64,000 nt of DNA from Phaeotremella fagi (taxonomy: Eukaryota > Basidiomycota > Tremellomycetes > Tremellales > Phaeotremellaceae): contig BCHU01000001.1 of the NCBI GenBank assembly GCA_001599715.1, positions 434,001 through 498,000 on the forward strand. Direction: 5' to 3'. A program made the position numbers and the translations under genes. The notes beneath the pieces were generated by a model that was not told where the DNA came from, searched no databases, and saw only the letters and a list, made by a program, of their open reading frames with translations. Shown here in pieces: positions 24,962 to 35,207 of the stretch (positions are counted from its first letter, which is position 1; every line of letters starts with the position of its first letter).

Positions 24962-26881
24962 TTATGGTTGAGGGTTTGAATTTGAGAATGCCTTTTTCCA
25001 GTCCTATCACGTTATGATCAGACAACCTCTTTCAGAAGGTAAAAAAGCACATACAGCATGATCAATGGTTGTGAAATCTGGGATGTTCTCAGCTAGATGC
25101 AAGAGCTAACAGTTTAGTCAGTACGGGTGCAGACACGAGTAAAAAATTGGTAACACCTACATAACGTTCCAATCGTTTCAATTCATGGTCTCTCCTTCCT
25201 TCAACTGTTCCAGCAGAATTAAAGGCGCGGATCTGGAAGATGTCAGCTGGTACCCTCGAAGTTGGAGTTGGAATGCTCACTCGAAGACCTTCTCCAGGGT
25301 TCAATGCGAAATTACGCGAGAGATCGTCAATGTGTATGGTCTAATCACCAGTCAGTTCTATCAGTGATGAAAAGAGAGAACTGACATTAGCTGGGGACCT
25401 GTGTGGCTGTCAGTATAGTCCCTGGTAGAAGCTTAACACAACTCACCATTGAGGATACGAAGCCCAGAAATAAGCTAATGGTTTAACCCTACGACAGTTC
25501 AGTAAAACTTTGCATTAGAAAATGAACCACCCACTCATGCTTATACGGTTGACCGTTTCTTTGTGTGAAAACCTAATAAAGTCAGTACCAAACGTTCAAA
25601 CCCCTCAAAAAGACCCACCGGAAACATTGGAGTTCTATCAGCGACAAAACAGATCTAAAACCTCATCAGCTGATTCCCAGGACGAAGTGCTGACCTTGTA
25701 ATTCCTATCGCCCCCTATCATCCCCAATTCTACGAGTTTACTTTCGAGCCAACGCCAATGAGTCTGACTCCAGATCACGATGTCGTAGTACGGGTAAACT
25801 CTAGACTTCATTAGCGAATACACCAAACCTGCAGCATGGTCGAACTAACTTTTCTAGAAATTGATGTAAGCCCGGACGAGCACATTCTTCTGAGGGTAAT
25901 GACCCCGCAATAAGTGGTTTGGTGTCTACGATAGCTAATGGGTTTGAGCTCAAGTCGACGTCACTGATGTGTGAGCTCACTATAATCTAAATCCAGAACT
26001 AGGAGCCTACGACCAGGACGAGGTTCGTTCATGATCTAATAACAAAGGATCAGCAATCCTCACCCCGACAGCATCTAAACCCAAACCCACGGTGATAGGA
26101 CATTTCTGAATCATCTCCTGAATCTTCCTCTTGTTCCTTGGATCATCAGCAGGGGCGACCGATTTCTGCGAAACGTGATTATTGTAAACGACGTCGAAAT
26201 CGTCAACAAGCTAAAAGCACGTCAATCTAACGTTTCCCGTTGGTAGGGGTCCAACACCACACACCTCCTTCAAACCTGTATCAGCTGGATCCTTGAATCT
26301 CAATTCCTCAGGTGTCCCAATCATAGTAAACTTCGCGTTCGGTTTAACACCCAAAGAACCGAATCTCGTCGCATCCAAATCAAACGATAGTTTACCTTTC
26401 GTCAGGCCAATCAATTTCTGTCCAGAAGCTGGGACTGAGGTTAAGGATTCGATTGTTTGTCTGAAATCGTATACCCTAAAACACGAATATCAGTATCAGT
26501 GATTGGGAAGACGTAATCAGAGATTAAATATTGGTGACGATTCAAGGGGACTTACATGTCACTACCACCAACTTTCAAATCATAGATTTTACCACTCCAT
26601 GACATTTTGAGATTGAACCAAATTTCTTCTTCTTGGATAGATTCCATCTCGTTAGGTAGTGGGATGGCAGTTGCTATTTCTACCGAATCAGAATCGTCTG
26701 AATCAGACTCAGATTCGGATTCATCGTTGTCGTCGTTTTGTTTTGAAGGTGACGTTTCGGTAGAAAGGGGAGGTTGAACTTGGTTAGATGATGGATTGGT
26801 TGTACTGCTTTCATTCTCTGGCGGTGAGGATTTGATATCTGGAAGAGCTGTTATTGTAGGTTGTTGAGGTGAGTCTGACAT
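24962..26881 (-). CDS. UBLCP1-like ubiquitin-like-domain CTD/proteasome phosphatase
   Basis: Predicted nuclear proteasome phosphatase of the HAD superfamily. Thirteen exons, one of only 13 nt (25386-25398), join to 443 codons plus stop. Residues 1-85 are acidic and disordered. A ubiquitin-like domain follows (about 92-180: WFNLKMSWSGKIYDLKV through FTMIGTPEEL). The phosphatase domain then begins at RRLLVLDLDYT, where the DxDxT nucleophile is near 243-247. VIWSQTHWRWLESKL and TIHIDDLSRNFALNP (near 354-368) are diagnostic of UBLCP1 rather than of Fcp1 or Nem1. The C-terminus ends with DFTTIDHADWKKAF, as in the family. The 28-nt intron at 26036-26063 is the shortest in this model. Its 5' neighbour NEM1 is also a HAD phosphatase. 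Confidence 0.88.
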
Positions 26882-27263
26882 GGTATGTTGAATGAAAGTA
26901 AAAGTTGAAGATGGAGTGTTACGTTTGATGAGCTGGATTCAATGTCTCACTTCCTTTATGCTGCTTTAGCGGTAGGTATATGAATCTTTTGTTCTATTTC
27001 TGTAGCTTTGTCTTTGTGATCTATGATGATATTACAATTAGAATGAAAAGATGAAATACAACGAAGGTGGTAGTTGAAGATGAGAACGAGTCATGATGGA
27101 CGTGAATTGATATCACGGTCTACACCACGTGAATTGGCAACAGTAACCAGTAACAAGCTAACAACTTTTAGTACCACTAAACACCCCATGCATGCTATCA
27201 ATATATCTTATTACATTAAACCATAACCGCATCCCATGCTAATCTAATCTCTAATCCCATCCC
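26882..27263. promoter_or_regulatory. UBLCP1-like gene promoter and NEM1 3' flank
   Basis: 382 bp, A/T-rich, with no coding support. Confidence 0.4.
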
Positions 27264-28830
27264 TCAAACAAACCCTCGAATACCCAAAACCCCTCTGACA
27301 TCATTAACGAATCTAAGACTATCAAGTACAGGTATACTATGCAATAAAGCTTCATCGTTAGGATCCGAAGTCCATCCTTCTATAGGTAAAGCGTTGGCTA
27401 AACTAAATCAGTATCCCATCAATGACACCATCTTAAACCTACCCTTGTTCCAATTATAACTGACAGGCGAATTATCCATGAAACAGACTCTACTGAGATC
27501 TGCTTCTACCAGAGATAAATCTTTGATATAAGAACCGTTGGCTTGTAGACTACAACTTTCACGATACAGTTTCTTGGAGAAAAGACCTCGACCACCGTCT
27601 AACCAGTCTATCACTGGGTCTGCGTATTCTGGCATTGAAGCGGTGAAAATGACCAATGTGTACCAAGAAGCGACCTGGACGTCAGTACAGTTCGAGTGTA
27701 TTACCCACCTTTTTCAAAAAATGATCTACATAAGGTCGTTTGTAAACATGATACATTGTACTTCTTCCATTGAGCACCACCTCGACCTGATGACCTTCAC
27801 CTTTCCTAGCTCTTTTCCCACCTAGCAAACCACCAAAACTCAATCCCAAAAGGCCGCCTCCAGCGGAACTCTGCAACCCTGCATAACTAATCGGTCTAGA
27901 AGTGGAATGAATCAACGTCTCGTCAAGATCTAGAATCAACGTTTTAGGTAGATGGAAGGGGGTTTGGTGTAATCGTGGACCCGTTGATCCACCCACCGGT
28001 GTCGATGATCTGGTCGAAGAAACCGATGGATCGAGTAAGGTAGTGACCATGGGGTTCGGTAATAAACGAGCACTTTTCCTTGGGTTTTGTGAGTTGGAGG
28101 TTATAGGTAGAGGATTAGCCAAGATCGAAGTTGGGGGTGGTGGTCTGACGTAAGATGGTGAAAGTGTCAAACCCGAATCATACGACGCCGTCATTGATAT
28201 CGATTCCTTCTTTTCAGCCGAACGTAATCTGAAAGAAAACTTTGAATCAGGTGGAGACCTAGTAGCGAAATTCGAACTGGGTGGCGTGAGTGTGAATTCG
28301 TCATCGACAGCGTTCGTGAAACTGTCATCCACTGGGGCACGGGTAACAGGATCGACCCAATCTCCACGAGCACGAGTAACAGGATCTACCCAATCTCCAC
28401 CTTCACCTTCACTCGATAAGACCTCTGCTTCACTTGCTGAACCGTCATCTGAACTAACCCCTGACACAACTTTCACCCGTCTATTCAACGTGTTACTCCG
28501 TTTCCTTCTTCGACTACGTTCCGCTCGAGTTTCTCCAACCAGACTACGCCAGAATGATACGAGTATTGACCATAGGGCTAGGACTATCCTTAAAACAACT
28601 GGGGAGCCTGGAGGTGGAAGTTTGGGGTTGGAGGTGGAGATTGGTTGGGATTTACGATTTAATCTTCGATGATTCGTTGGTGTAGGTGGAAGATTGGAGA
28701 GACGGGGTGTGAGGGGAGGTGGAGGGGAGAGGGTTGATGATGAGGAGGGAGTGGGTTTGAGGGGAGATGTTGGTATTGGGGAGTAGAGTATGGAAGAGAG
28801 GTAGAAGTCGAGACGACTCAGAGAGTTCAT
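27264..28830 (-). CDS. NEM1: Nem1-like lipin phosphatase (FCP1/SCP domain)
   Basis: Catalytic subunit of the nuclear envelope/ER phosphatase that dephosphorylates lipin (Pah1) and so controls phospholipid and triacylglycerol synthesis. Three exons (27709-28830, 27443-27674, 27264-27397) join to 495 codons plus stop. A membrane segment ([17 protein letters not shown]) lies at residues 78-94, then a long disordered linker. The HAD domain starts with [15 protein letters not shown], giving the DxDxT nucleophile near 301-305, followed by [40 protein letters not shown] and the acidic motif [10 protein letters not shown]. The insert near residues 320-335 ([13 protein letters not shown]) is seen in fungal Nem1. 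The linker contains an 11-residue tandem duplication. The partner Spo7 is not in the window. Confidence 0.87.
28335..28400. repeat. 33-bp tandem duplication within NEM1
   Basis: Copies at 28335-28367 and 28368-28400 encode [11 protein letters not shown] and [11 protein letters not shown] on the minus strand, in frame, inside the disordered linker. Confidence 0.85.
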
Positions 28831-29368
28831 GGTGCTGTGGGGTGAGTTGAGGTATGGGAGTTGGTACTTACGATGTGGTGTATGAGTATATCTATCTAAG
28901 TGTTATCTAAATCTATACATTATTATTGTTGTATAAAGTGAAAGACAAGGTATAAAGTGGTGTTGTCTTTGTCTCTGTTGGTGGGGAAGACGTAGGTAAT
29001 AACCGGTGTCATCCTTAAGTGGGGGGTGCATACTACCCTCCCCATAGAATCTAACTTTATTCAAGTGGCACGCCTCATTCAATAAAATCAACCAAAAGTC
29101 ATGGGGTAATCACCATTCAACCCAACACATGGTCTGGATCTTTGTCATAACCCATCAGAGACATGTCCATAACAAGCAACGCCAAGCGACTTTCCTTTTG
29201 TTCCCCATTCACCCTTTATGTAAATAACAAAACGTCGTGCTGTCCTTTGTAGTAAAATCCCGAATCAGGGTATGAAACACTCGATTGTGTACATTATCCA
29301 GTTGAGCAAGTGGATCTAGACTAGCCAACGTCAACAACGTCAAATGAGTTATCCAGTCTATAGTCGAC
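28831..29368. promoter_or_regulatory. Divergent promoter region between NEM1 and the DUF221 gene
   Basis: A 538-bp gene-free stretch separates the start codons of two oppositely transcribed genes, so it should hold both promoters. I see A/T-rich patches and GGTGTCATCC-type sequence but no motif I would name. Confidence 0.5.
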
Positions 29369-32300
29369 ATGAAAAAACTCGTTCAGTTAACGAAATACTC
29401 GTCGTCATCCAATTCAACGGGTCTAACAGCGGAAGATCTCATTCATCAAGCTGAGGAACATTGGAACGTCAACGGGAGATCGATCCTGGTAGCATGGTCA
29501 GCAACGTTTTTAGGATCAGTAAGTGTGACGACCAGGTGATACTAATCCCAGATAATCGTCATACTCATCTTCTCATGGAGGAGACGAAAAGTTAAACTAA
29601 TCTATCAACCGAGGGTAGAGACTCATCACACACCAGAGAAGACCGATTGGGACGCCGGAACTCTGGTGCAAAGGGCGCCGCAGGTGTGTTGTCGTCAGTA
29701 TCCATGCTGATGATCATCTCAGCCGCCGGACGGTTTTTTTGCTTGGCTCACGCCAGGGCTGAAAGATGCTTATCAAGAATTGAAATCGTTCTTCTCTTTT
29801 GGAAGATCTAAAACTTTTGACGAGATTGTGAAAAGGGATTTTGAGTGGGTTGGATCTTTAAGAGCGAAGTCACTGATATTCGTCAGACTGCTTAAAATCA
29901 TAGGTAACCTTGGAGCTGGGTTGTCAGCTAATGAAACAGGGCTCGACGCCATGACCTTTATCCAATACACTCGTCTCCTACGTTGGTTATTCACGTCGAT
30001 AACAGTATTCGTAGCGTTCCCATTGATAATATCAAATTACTACCTAAACACCAACTCGCATTACGGAAGTGTCATCACCAATACTACAGCGTCTACGGAG
30101 ACCAACTCAACTTTCGTCGACAAAAGCACAGCTGTGATTGATAACGTTCAAATTTTTACAGCTGAGAATATCACGGGTAACGGGTTGTATGTTCATATAC
30201 TGTTTGAATGGATCACCAGTATATTGGTAGTTCTGTTTGGTAAGTGGGTGTTGTTTCATCAACTGATCGCATAGTCCAGAGCCATTATCAATACCATCGA
30301 AGATTAGTTGATGAATGGATAGCATTGTAGGTGACCAAAGACAAACAACACACTTACACCCCAGAAACTACAACGAAATAGCTTTCAAAACGATACTAAT
30401 AACCAACATAGACCTAAAAGTCCTCCACGAAGAACTCAAAACCCCCCAAAAGAAGAAATCAAAAGCCAAAGCTTTACCTTCAATAGAAAAAACACTATGT
30501 ATGAAGATATCGGCACCGTTACCATACAACCCTCGAACAGGTCGGGGCAGTATGGTAGCGTTGAACCATAGAGGGATGAGTGAGATTGTCGAAGCCAAGA
30601 ACAAGTTTTATAAAGGGTTCAGTAAATTGGATCGACAGGTTACCAAGTTTTTAAAGGGCAAATCGGATCATCATGAGGTTGGTCATGATGGTTGTTGGTC
30701 TACTGTGACTGGGGATGGGAAGGTGGGTACTTGTTGAAATGTCGCTGACGGTTTAGACCATTAAACAGAGAAGGTATGGAATGTGGATAAAGGATTAACT
30801 AAAATCTAGTCGACATTTGTACGACAAACTTGATCGATTGAATCGACAAAAGCAAACTATACTCGACAAGACTTCTGGCAAGGATCTAGTCACGTCTGGT
30901 GAGTTATGACCATGGAACATCCTAACATCTTACAGCATTCGTGACTGTCGGTTCCATCGCCAAAGCCAGAAACATTATCGAAAAATGGCAATCGACACAT
31001 AAATACAATCCTCTCTCAATTCATGTTCAGCATGTAGGTAGCCTACTCAATATAAAACTAACCCTTAGGCTCCAAGATCAATCTACCTTGAAAAAGTGAG
31101 CCCAAAACCCACCCTCACTGACCTCTAGTTCTGGCCGAATCTAGAACGTAACGCCCAAGATCGTCGATTTCGATCAATGGTCGGTAAAGCACTTCTAGTC
31201 TTCATCTGTTTCCTCAACACAATCCCAGTCCTAGGGATAGCAGTGTTATCGAATTTAACAAGTGTGAGTCGTGACCAAGTCGTTCATTCTAACATACACA
31301 GTTGATCGCGATATTCCCTTCGCTTGAGAACGTCATCAATTCGAGTAAAACTTGGTCAGCGGTGTTTACAGTTGCAGTTGGTTTACTCCCCCCAACTATC
31401 TCTGCGTTGTTTTCATATCTCCTACCGGTACTTATGAGGGTGATAGCGAAATGGTCAGGAGCGTATCATAGAGGTCAACTGGATAAGGACGTTATCAGGC
31501 AGCTGTTTGCTTTTCTATTGGTACGTCTGTCACTGATGATGACTAACCGGTAGATACTACAATTCGTTATCTTCTCACTCCTCGGTGTTATCTACGAAAC
31601 GTATCTAACGATATCAGCTGATATCGGTAAAGCTTCCCTAGGGGTGATTCTGAGCTCCTTAGGTGACGTACCAACAGAAATCACAGCGGCGTACATTTCA
31701 GAATCTTCATATTGGTTATCCTGGTTCCCGTGGGTTAACGTCGATGTCCAAATCTGACTGCAGTTTACGATCGTTACTCGTTTGTGTGGAATTGTTACAA
31801 GTACCTCGAATCGCTTTGAAATGGGTTCAATCTTTGTATGTTGGGTATTCCTGGGCTGAACTAATTGTTTAGATCGGTCACTACTGGGAACGAGACGCAT
31901 GAATGGGCTAAACCAAGGGGTTTTGAGGTAAGTGATCTTGCAGTTGCTGTACTGACTCGTAGTACTGTAAGAATACCACCTCTAATTATGCTTACCCTCA
32001 ACAGCCATACAGTATCCTGATATAGTGAGTTGGCAACAGAGACATAACTGACTCCTAGACTTTTGCACTGGCAGTCGGGTAGGTCCCACCTCAGAATGTA
32101 ACCTAACAACAGTTTGATCTACACCCCGCTAGCTCCAATAGTGTCGATCTGCGGGATGATATATTTCTGGACAGTTTCAATAGTCGTAAGTCGAAACCTC
32201 TCTCACCACTCACAACAGTACCCACACCAACTTCGTTATGTCGAAGATACCAAAGAAACAGACGGTGCAGCTTGGAAAGTCGTCATCAACCGTGTTCTAT

Positions 32301-32661
32301 TTTCATGTGCAGTGATGCAACTACTAATGATACTAAGTAAGTACTCCCACCAACCCCAGCTAACGCCTTAGCCATCTCCCTGAAAACCAAATCATCAACA
32401 ATGTCAATCCTTTCCGCAGTTCCGCTGATATTCACGATCCTGATCAAATGGTACATTTCAAGAAAACTAACCTTAAATTCAAAGTCATCCGTTGAAGAGG
32501 GACCCCATTCAGAAAAGAAGCAACCGCCGAAATTTAGACATGAACTGTTGCAACCAGAGAAGCCGGTTTTCAGATGTGCACCTGGGGAACAGGGACGATT
32601 ATCTGAACTTCATAAGAAGGTGCCGGAATTGAAGAAGCTGATTAGTATACCGAGTAAATAG
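29369..32661 (+). CDS. DUF221 / OSCA-CSC1 (TMEM63) family membrane protein
   Basis: Predicted calcium-permeable, osmosensitive channel-like membrane protein of the Csc1/Rsn1/TMEM63 family. Twenty exons join to exactly 873 codons plus stop. It carries the family's N-terminal helix (about 45-60), a cytosolic loop starting NYNEIAFKTILITNI, and the conserved core. The core runs from FWPNLERNAQDRRFRSMVGK through LSSLGDVPTEITAAYIS, LRSLLVCVELLQVPRIALKW and WAKPRGFEYSIQYPDITF to LIYTPLAPIVSICGMIYFW. The conserved PRGFEYS..YPDI segment is only readable if a 4-nt microexon (31963-31966) and a separate 20-nt exon (32005-32024) are used. The ATG at 29369 begins MKKLVQLTK. Ten or more membrane helices are expected. 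Confidence 0.9.
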
Positions 32662-32766
32662 ATGTCTTGGGTAATTGGTACAGAGAATGTGGTTTTTGAT
32701 CATTCTCACATGCATATCGACTACAGAAATTCAATCCCAGCTCCGCACAAAACATCACCTACTCAA

Positions 32767-32864
32767 TCTCAACCTTAGCTTCACGAAGAGAACTAAGAAG
32801 AGTCATCTGAGCAAATCTCAACCTTAGCTTCACGAAGAGAATTCAAGAAAGTCATCTGAGCAAA
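32767..32864. repeat. 49-bp direct tandem duplication at the 3' end of the small orphan gene
   Basis: Copies 32767-32815 and 32816-32864 are near-identical over 49 bp, differing mainly in one short patch. Because 49 is not a multiple of three, the gene reads the second copy in another frame and stops within it. Confidence 0.9.
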
Positions 32865-33206
32865 TCTCCAATTAGCCAACGACCCGGTGAAAGCTTTGAA
32901 TCTTTCTTCAGTAGCACTATCAACATCTGGAATATCGTTTTTAGCCGAAACAACCTTTTCCGCACAATCATCTAAAATCTTCTTCTTGTGCACACAATCA
33001 TCATTCATCTCCCAGCCTTTATGCCAGATTAATTTTTTGGCCAGTGTTTCACCGGTAGAATCGAATTGAGTCTCCCAAAATTTACGAACTTGATCAAAGT
33101 TCTTGGTTCTTTTGGCTTGGATTTGGGATTCGTCGTTTGAGTTTTGGGATCCTTGGGATCCTTGAGATGGGGGTTGGGAGGAGTCGATGGAATAGGTATC
33201 TGACAT
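32793..33206 (-). CDS. Small orphan protein with one WD-rich unit (related to the gene at 36831)
   Basis: I do not recognise this gene. A single 137-codon open frame begins at ATG 33206. Residues 1-35 are Ser/Gln-rich. About residues 36-125 form one helical unit with FDQVRKFWETQFD, then KGWEMNDD, and FKAFTGSLANWRFAQMTFLNSL. This unit aligns in spacing and key tryptophans with both units of the 200-residue protein at 36831-37433, so the two genes look like diverged relatives. The last residues (CSDDSS) result from a 49-bp tandem duplication that shifts the frame. No signal peptide or membrane segment is visible. Function is unknown. Confidence 0.55.
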   Translation of the reverse strand: MSDTYSIDSSQPPSQGSQGSQNSNDESQIQAKRTKNFDQVRKFWETQFDSTGETLAKKLIWHKGWEMNDDCVHKKKILDDCAEKVVSAKNDIPDVDSATEERFKAFTGSLANWRFAQMTFLNSLREAKVEICSDDSS

Positions 33207-33612
33207 GGTGGTTGAATAGATGGTACTGTTTCTTGGATTGAAAGTAGGAAACAAGGTCAAGAAGAGAAGAATGCAATTAGAAGGGTATTGTCTTCTACAT
33301 ATGTACAATGATTGTGCAGCTTTCGGGCTTCTCGAAGACCAGGTTTGGTGGCGTGCTGTACAATACATACACCCTTTGTTAGGATTTCCTTTTTTCCACT
33401 CCTTGACACCGTACTCTCCTTTTAATTGGGATTTGGGACAATGATGTAAAGACCTGATGGCGTGATGTTTGGAAGACATTGTCCTACCTAAACAACAAAT
33501 CCTGCTTAATGGTACAATTGTCACAATTTCCATATGCATCCACCATCACTACCACAATCAACTTTTCAAATAGACAAATAAACTGCCAAACTTTCACCCC
33601 CTCAACGTCTTA
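33207..33612. other. Intergenic, no gene seen
   Basis: About 400 bp between two minus-strand orphan genes, presumably the promoter of the small orphan gene and the terminator of the next. Short frames on both strands show no family features. Confidence 0.5.
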
Positions 33613-35207
33613 TCATTTTGCTCCTTCAGTATCACCCTTGCGTTCTGAACCTGAAGCTGAACCGTCTTTGACGTCTTTGGATCGGTACAACTTACCATAA
33701 GAAATTGGAGTGTTTACCCAGCGTATTTCAAGGTTTTGGACGAATCCCTTGGCATGGCGATTTGAGTGAGAAACATGGTGAAGCCAGGTTGGGTCTTTGT
33801 TGGGATTGAATTGAGAGACATGGTGAAGCCAGGTTGGGACTTTGGTGGGAACTGTATATTGAGTTCGTCTATCAACCAGTGTGTTGAACTCCTTTCGCAT
33901 ATCGTCGAGGATCGAGTTTGGGTGGATGAAGCCTAGCGCAGTCAGCTCGATTGAATGGTAGCCACTTACCTCGGCTTTCCTTCTCGAAATCAGATTCTGA
34001 ATCTTGAAAACGATCTCTGATCCCATAGATGATGTTTCGACTATCTTCGATCGACATGTATGGGAATCTACCGTGGAGACCTAGGAGAACATGTGACGCT
34101 TCGTATGATTTCTTGACAACGTCGTAATCGATTTCTTTGCCGGAGATACTAATGAGATTCTCTTGAAGTTCTTCGATAAATTGACTAACTTGAGTATATT
34201 CACTTCTGTAGGTGTTGACGTGACAACTCTGAATCATCCCAAGAGATTTGAACAAACTTCCACAGCTCACCTTAAACCACGAAGGATTTACCTTTGATTG
34301 CAAATCTTCAAAACCTGGAACGCGTGACGAGTCGTTGATGGCGCCCTTGATCTTGTTCCATCTTGTCGGTGAGGGTCCCGCTCTAGTGTCTATGGGAGGA
34401 GGTTTAGTTTCAAAATCATTTTCAGGGTCTTCAATCCCCAAATTAGACTCCTGGGTGTTTAGCAGCTGTGAAAGCAGGATGGAAGTATCGAGAAATCCTG
34501 GTTAGGTTAGCGATGAAAGTTAGATATGACCTACCTTTACTTAGGTTTTCCAATTCTTCAAAGTTTTTTCCTTCAATGTATGACTTGACCTTGAGGATGC
34601 TATCTTGTTGCTCTTGACTTTGTGCATTGACGTAGTTGCCTAGAATGATTCTAGCTGCCGACCGATATTCTTCAAAGGAAGTATTGTTGATGGTTTGATC
34701 CTTTGAAGGTTCGAAAGTACCTCTCATTTCTTGGACCAATTGAGCGGTTCGGAGCTCTGTTGCCTCAATACCTTGTGAGAGACCTTTATTTACTTCGTCC
34801 AAAAACCGAATAGTCCCTCTAGTATCATCTCCAACTTTCAAGTAGGGTTTAATCATTGACATTGATTGCATCAATTGATTGGATTCTCTTACACTTTTAG
34901 CTCGACTGTTTTTTATCTCCTCTTCGATAGTCAACAGCTCCTTCGTCGGTACGTATTCCCTTTCTTTTTGTTTGCCTTTGCCTTTCAAATCAACTTTTTC
35001 TAACGCAAGCAGAGTTTCTAAGATGTTATTACCTTGATCTGGTTCTTTGCCCTTATTTCTATGATTATCTTCGAAATCAACCGTGAAACCATCATCTGAT
35101 ATATATTCACTACCGTTCCATTCGTCGTCTAGATGAGATGTCAGTGAAGTGATAACACTCAATCAGCATGGAGAGCAGTGACTACGTCCCGTGAACTCAC
35201 CTGACAT
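33613..35207 (-). CDS. Orphan protein, 482 residues, function unknown
   Basis: I do not recognise this gene. Four exons (35201-35207, 34535-35128, 33970-34497, 33613-33932) join to 482 codons plus stop. The first coding exon is only 7 nt (ATG TCA G). The protein is acidic and charged at the start (DDEWNGSEYISDDG), then largely helical and hydrophilic, with KGKGKQKERE near residue 55. There is no signal peptide or membrane helix. Near the C-terminus is a 15-residue tandem repeat, PTWLHHVSQFNPNK followed by PTWLHHVSHSNRHA. The 37-nt intron at 34498-34534 is required to join the two long frames. Its weak Y-F-x-x-A pattern near 165 recalls the neighbouring orphan family, but I do not claim homology. 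Confidence 0.6.
33764..33850. repeat. 45-bp in-frame tandem repeat inside the orphan gene
   Basis: Two copies with a 45-bp period (ACATGGTGAAGCC recurs at 33773 and 33818) encode the PTWLHHVS repeat. Confidence 0.75.

Noticed and set aside
34443..35162. Longer unspliced start and end of the 482-residue orphan
   Set aside because: Reading without introns starts at a different ATG and ends prematurely. Splicing with the 7-nt first exon and the 37-nt intron gives one continuous frame.
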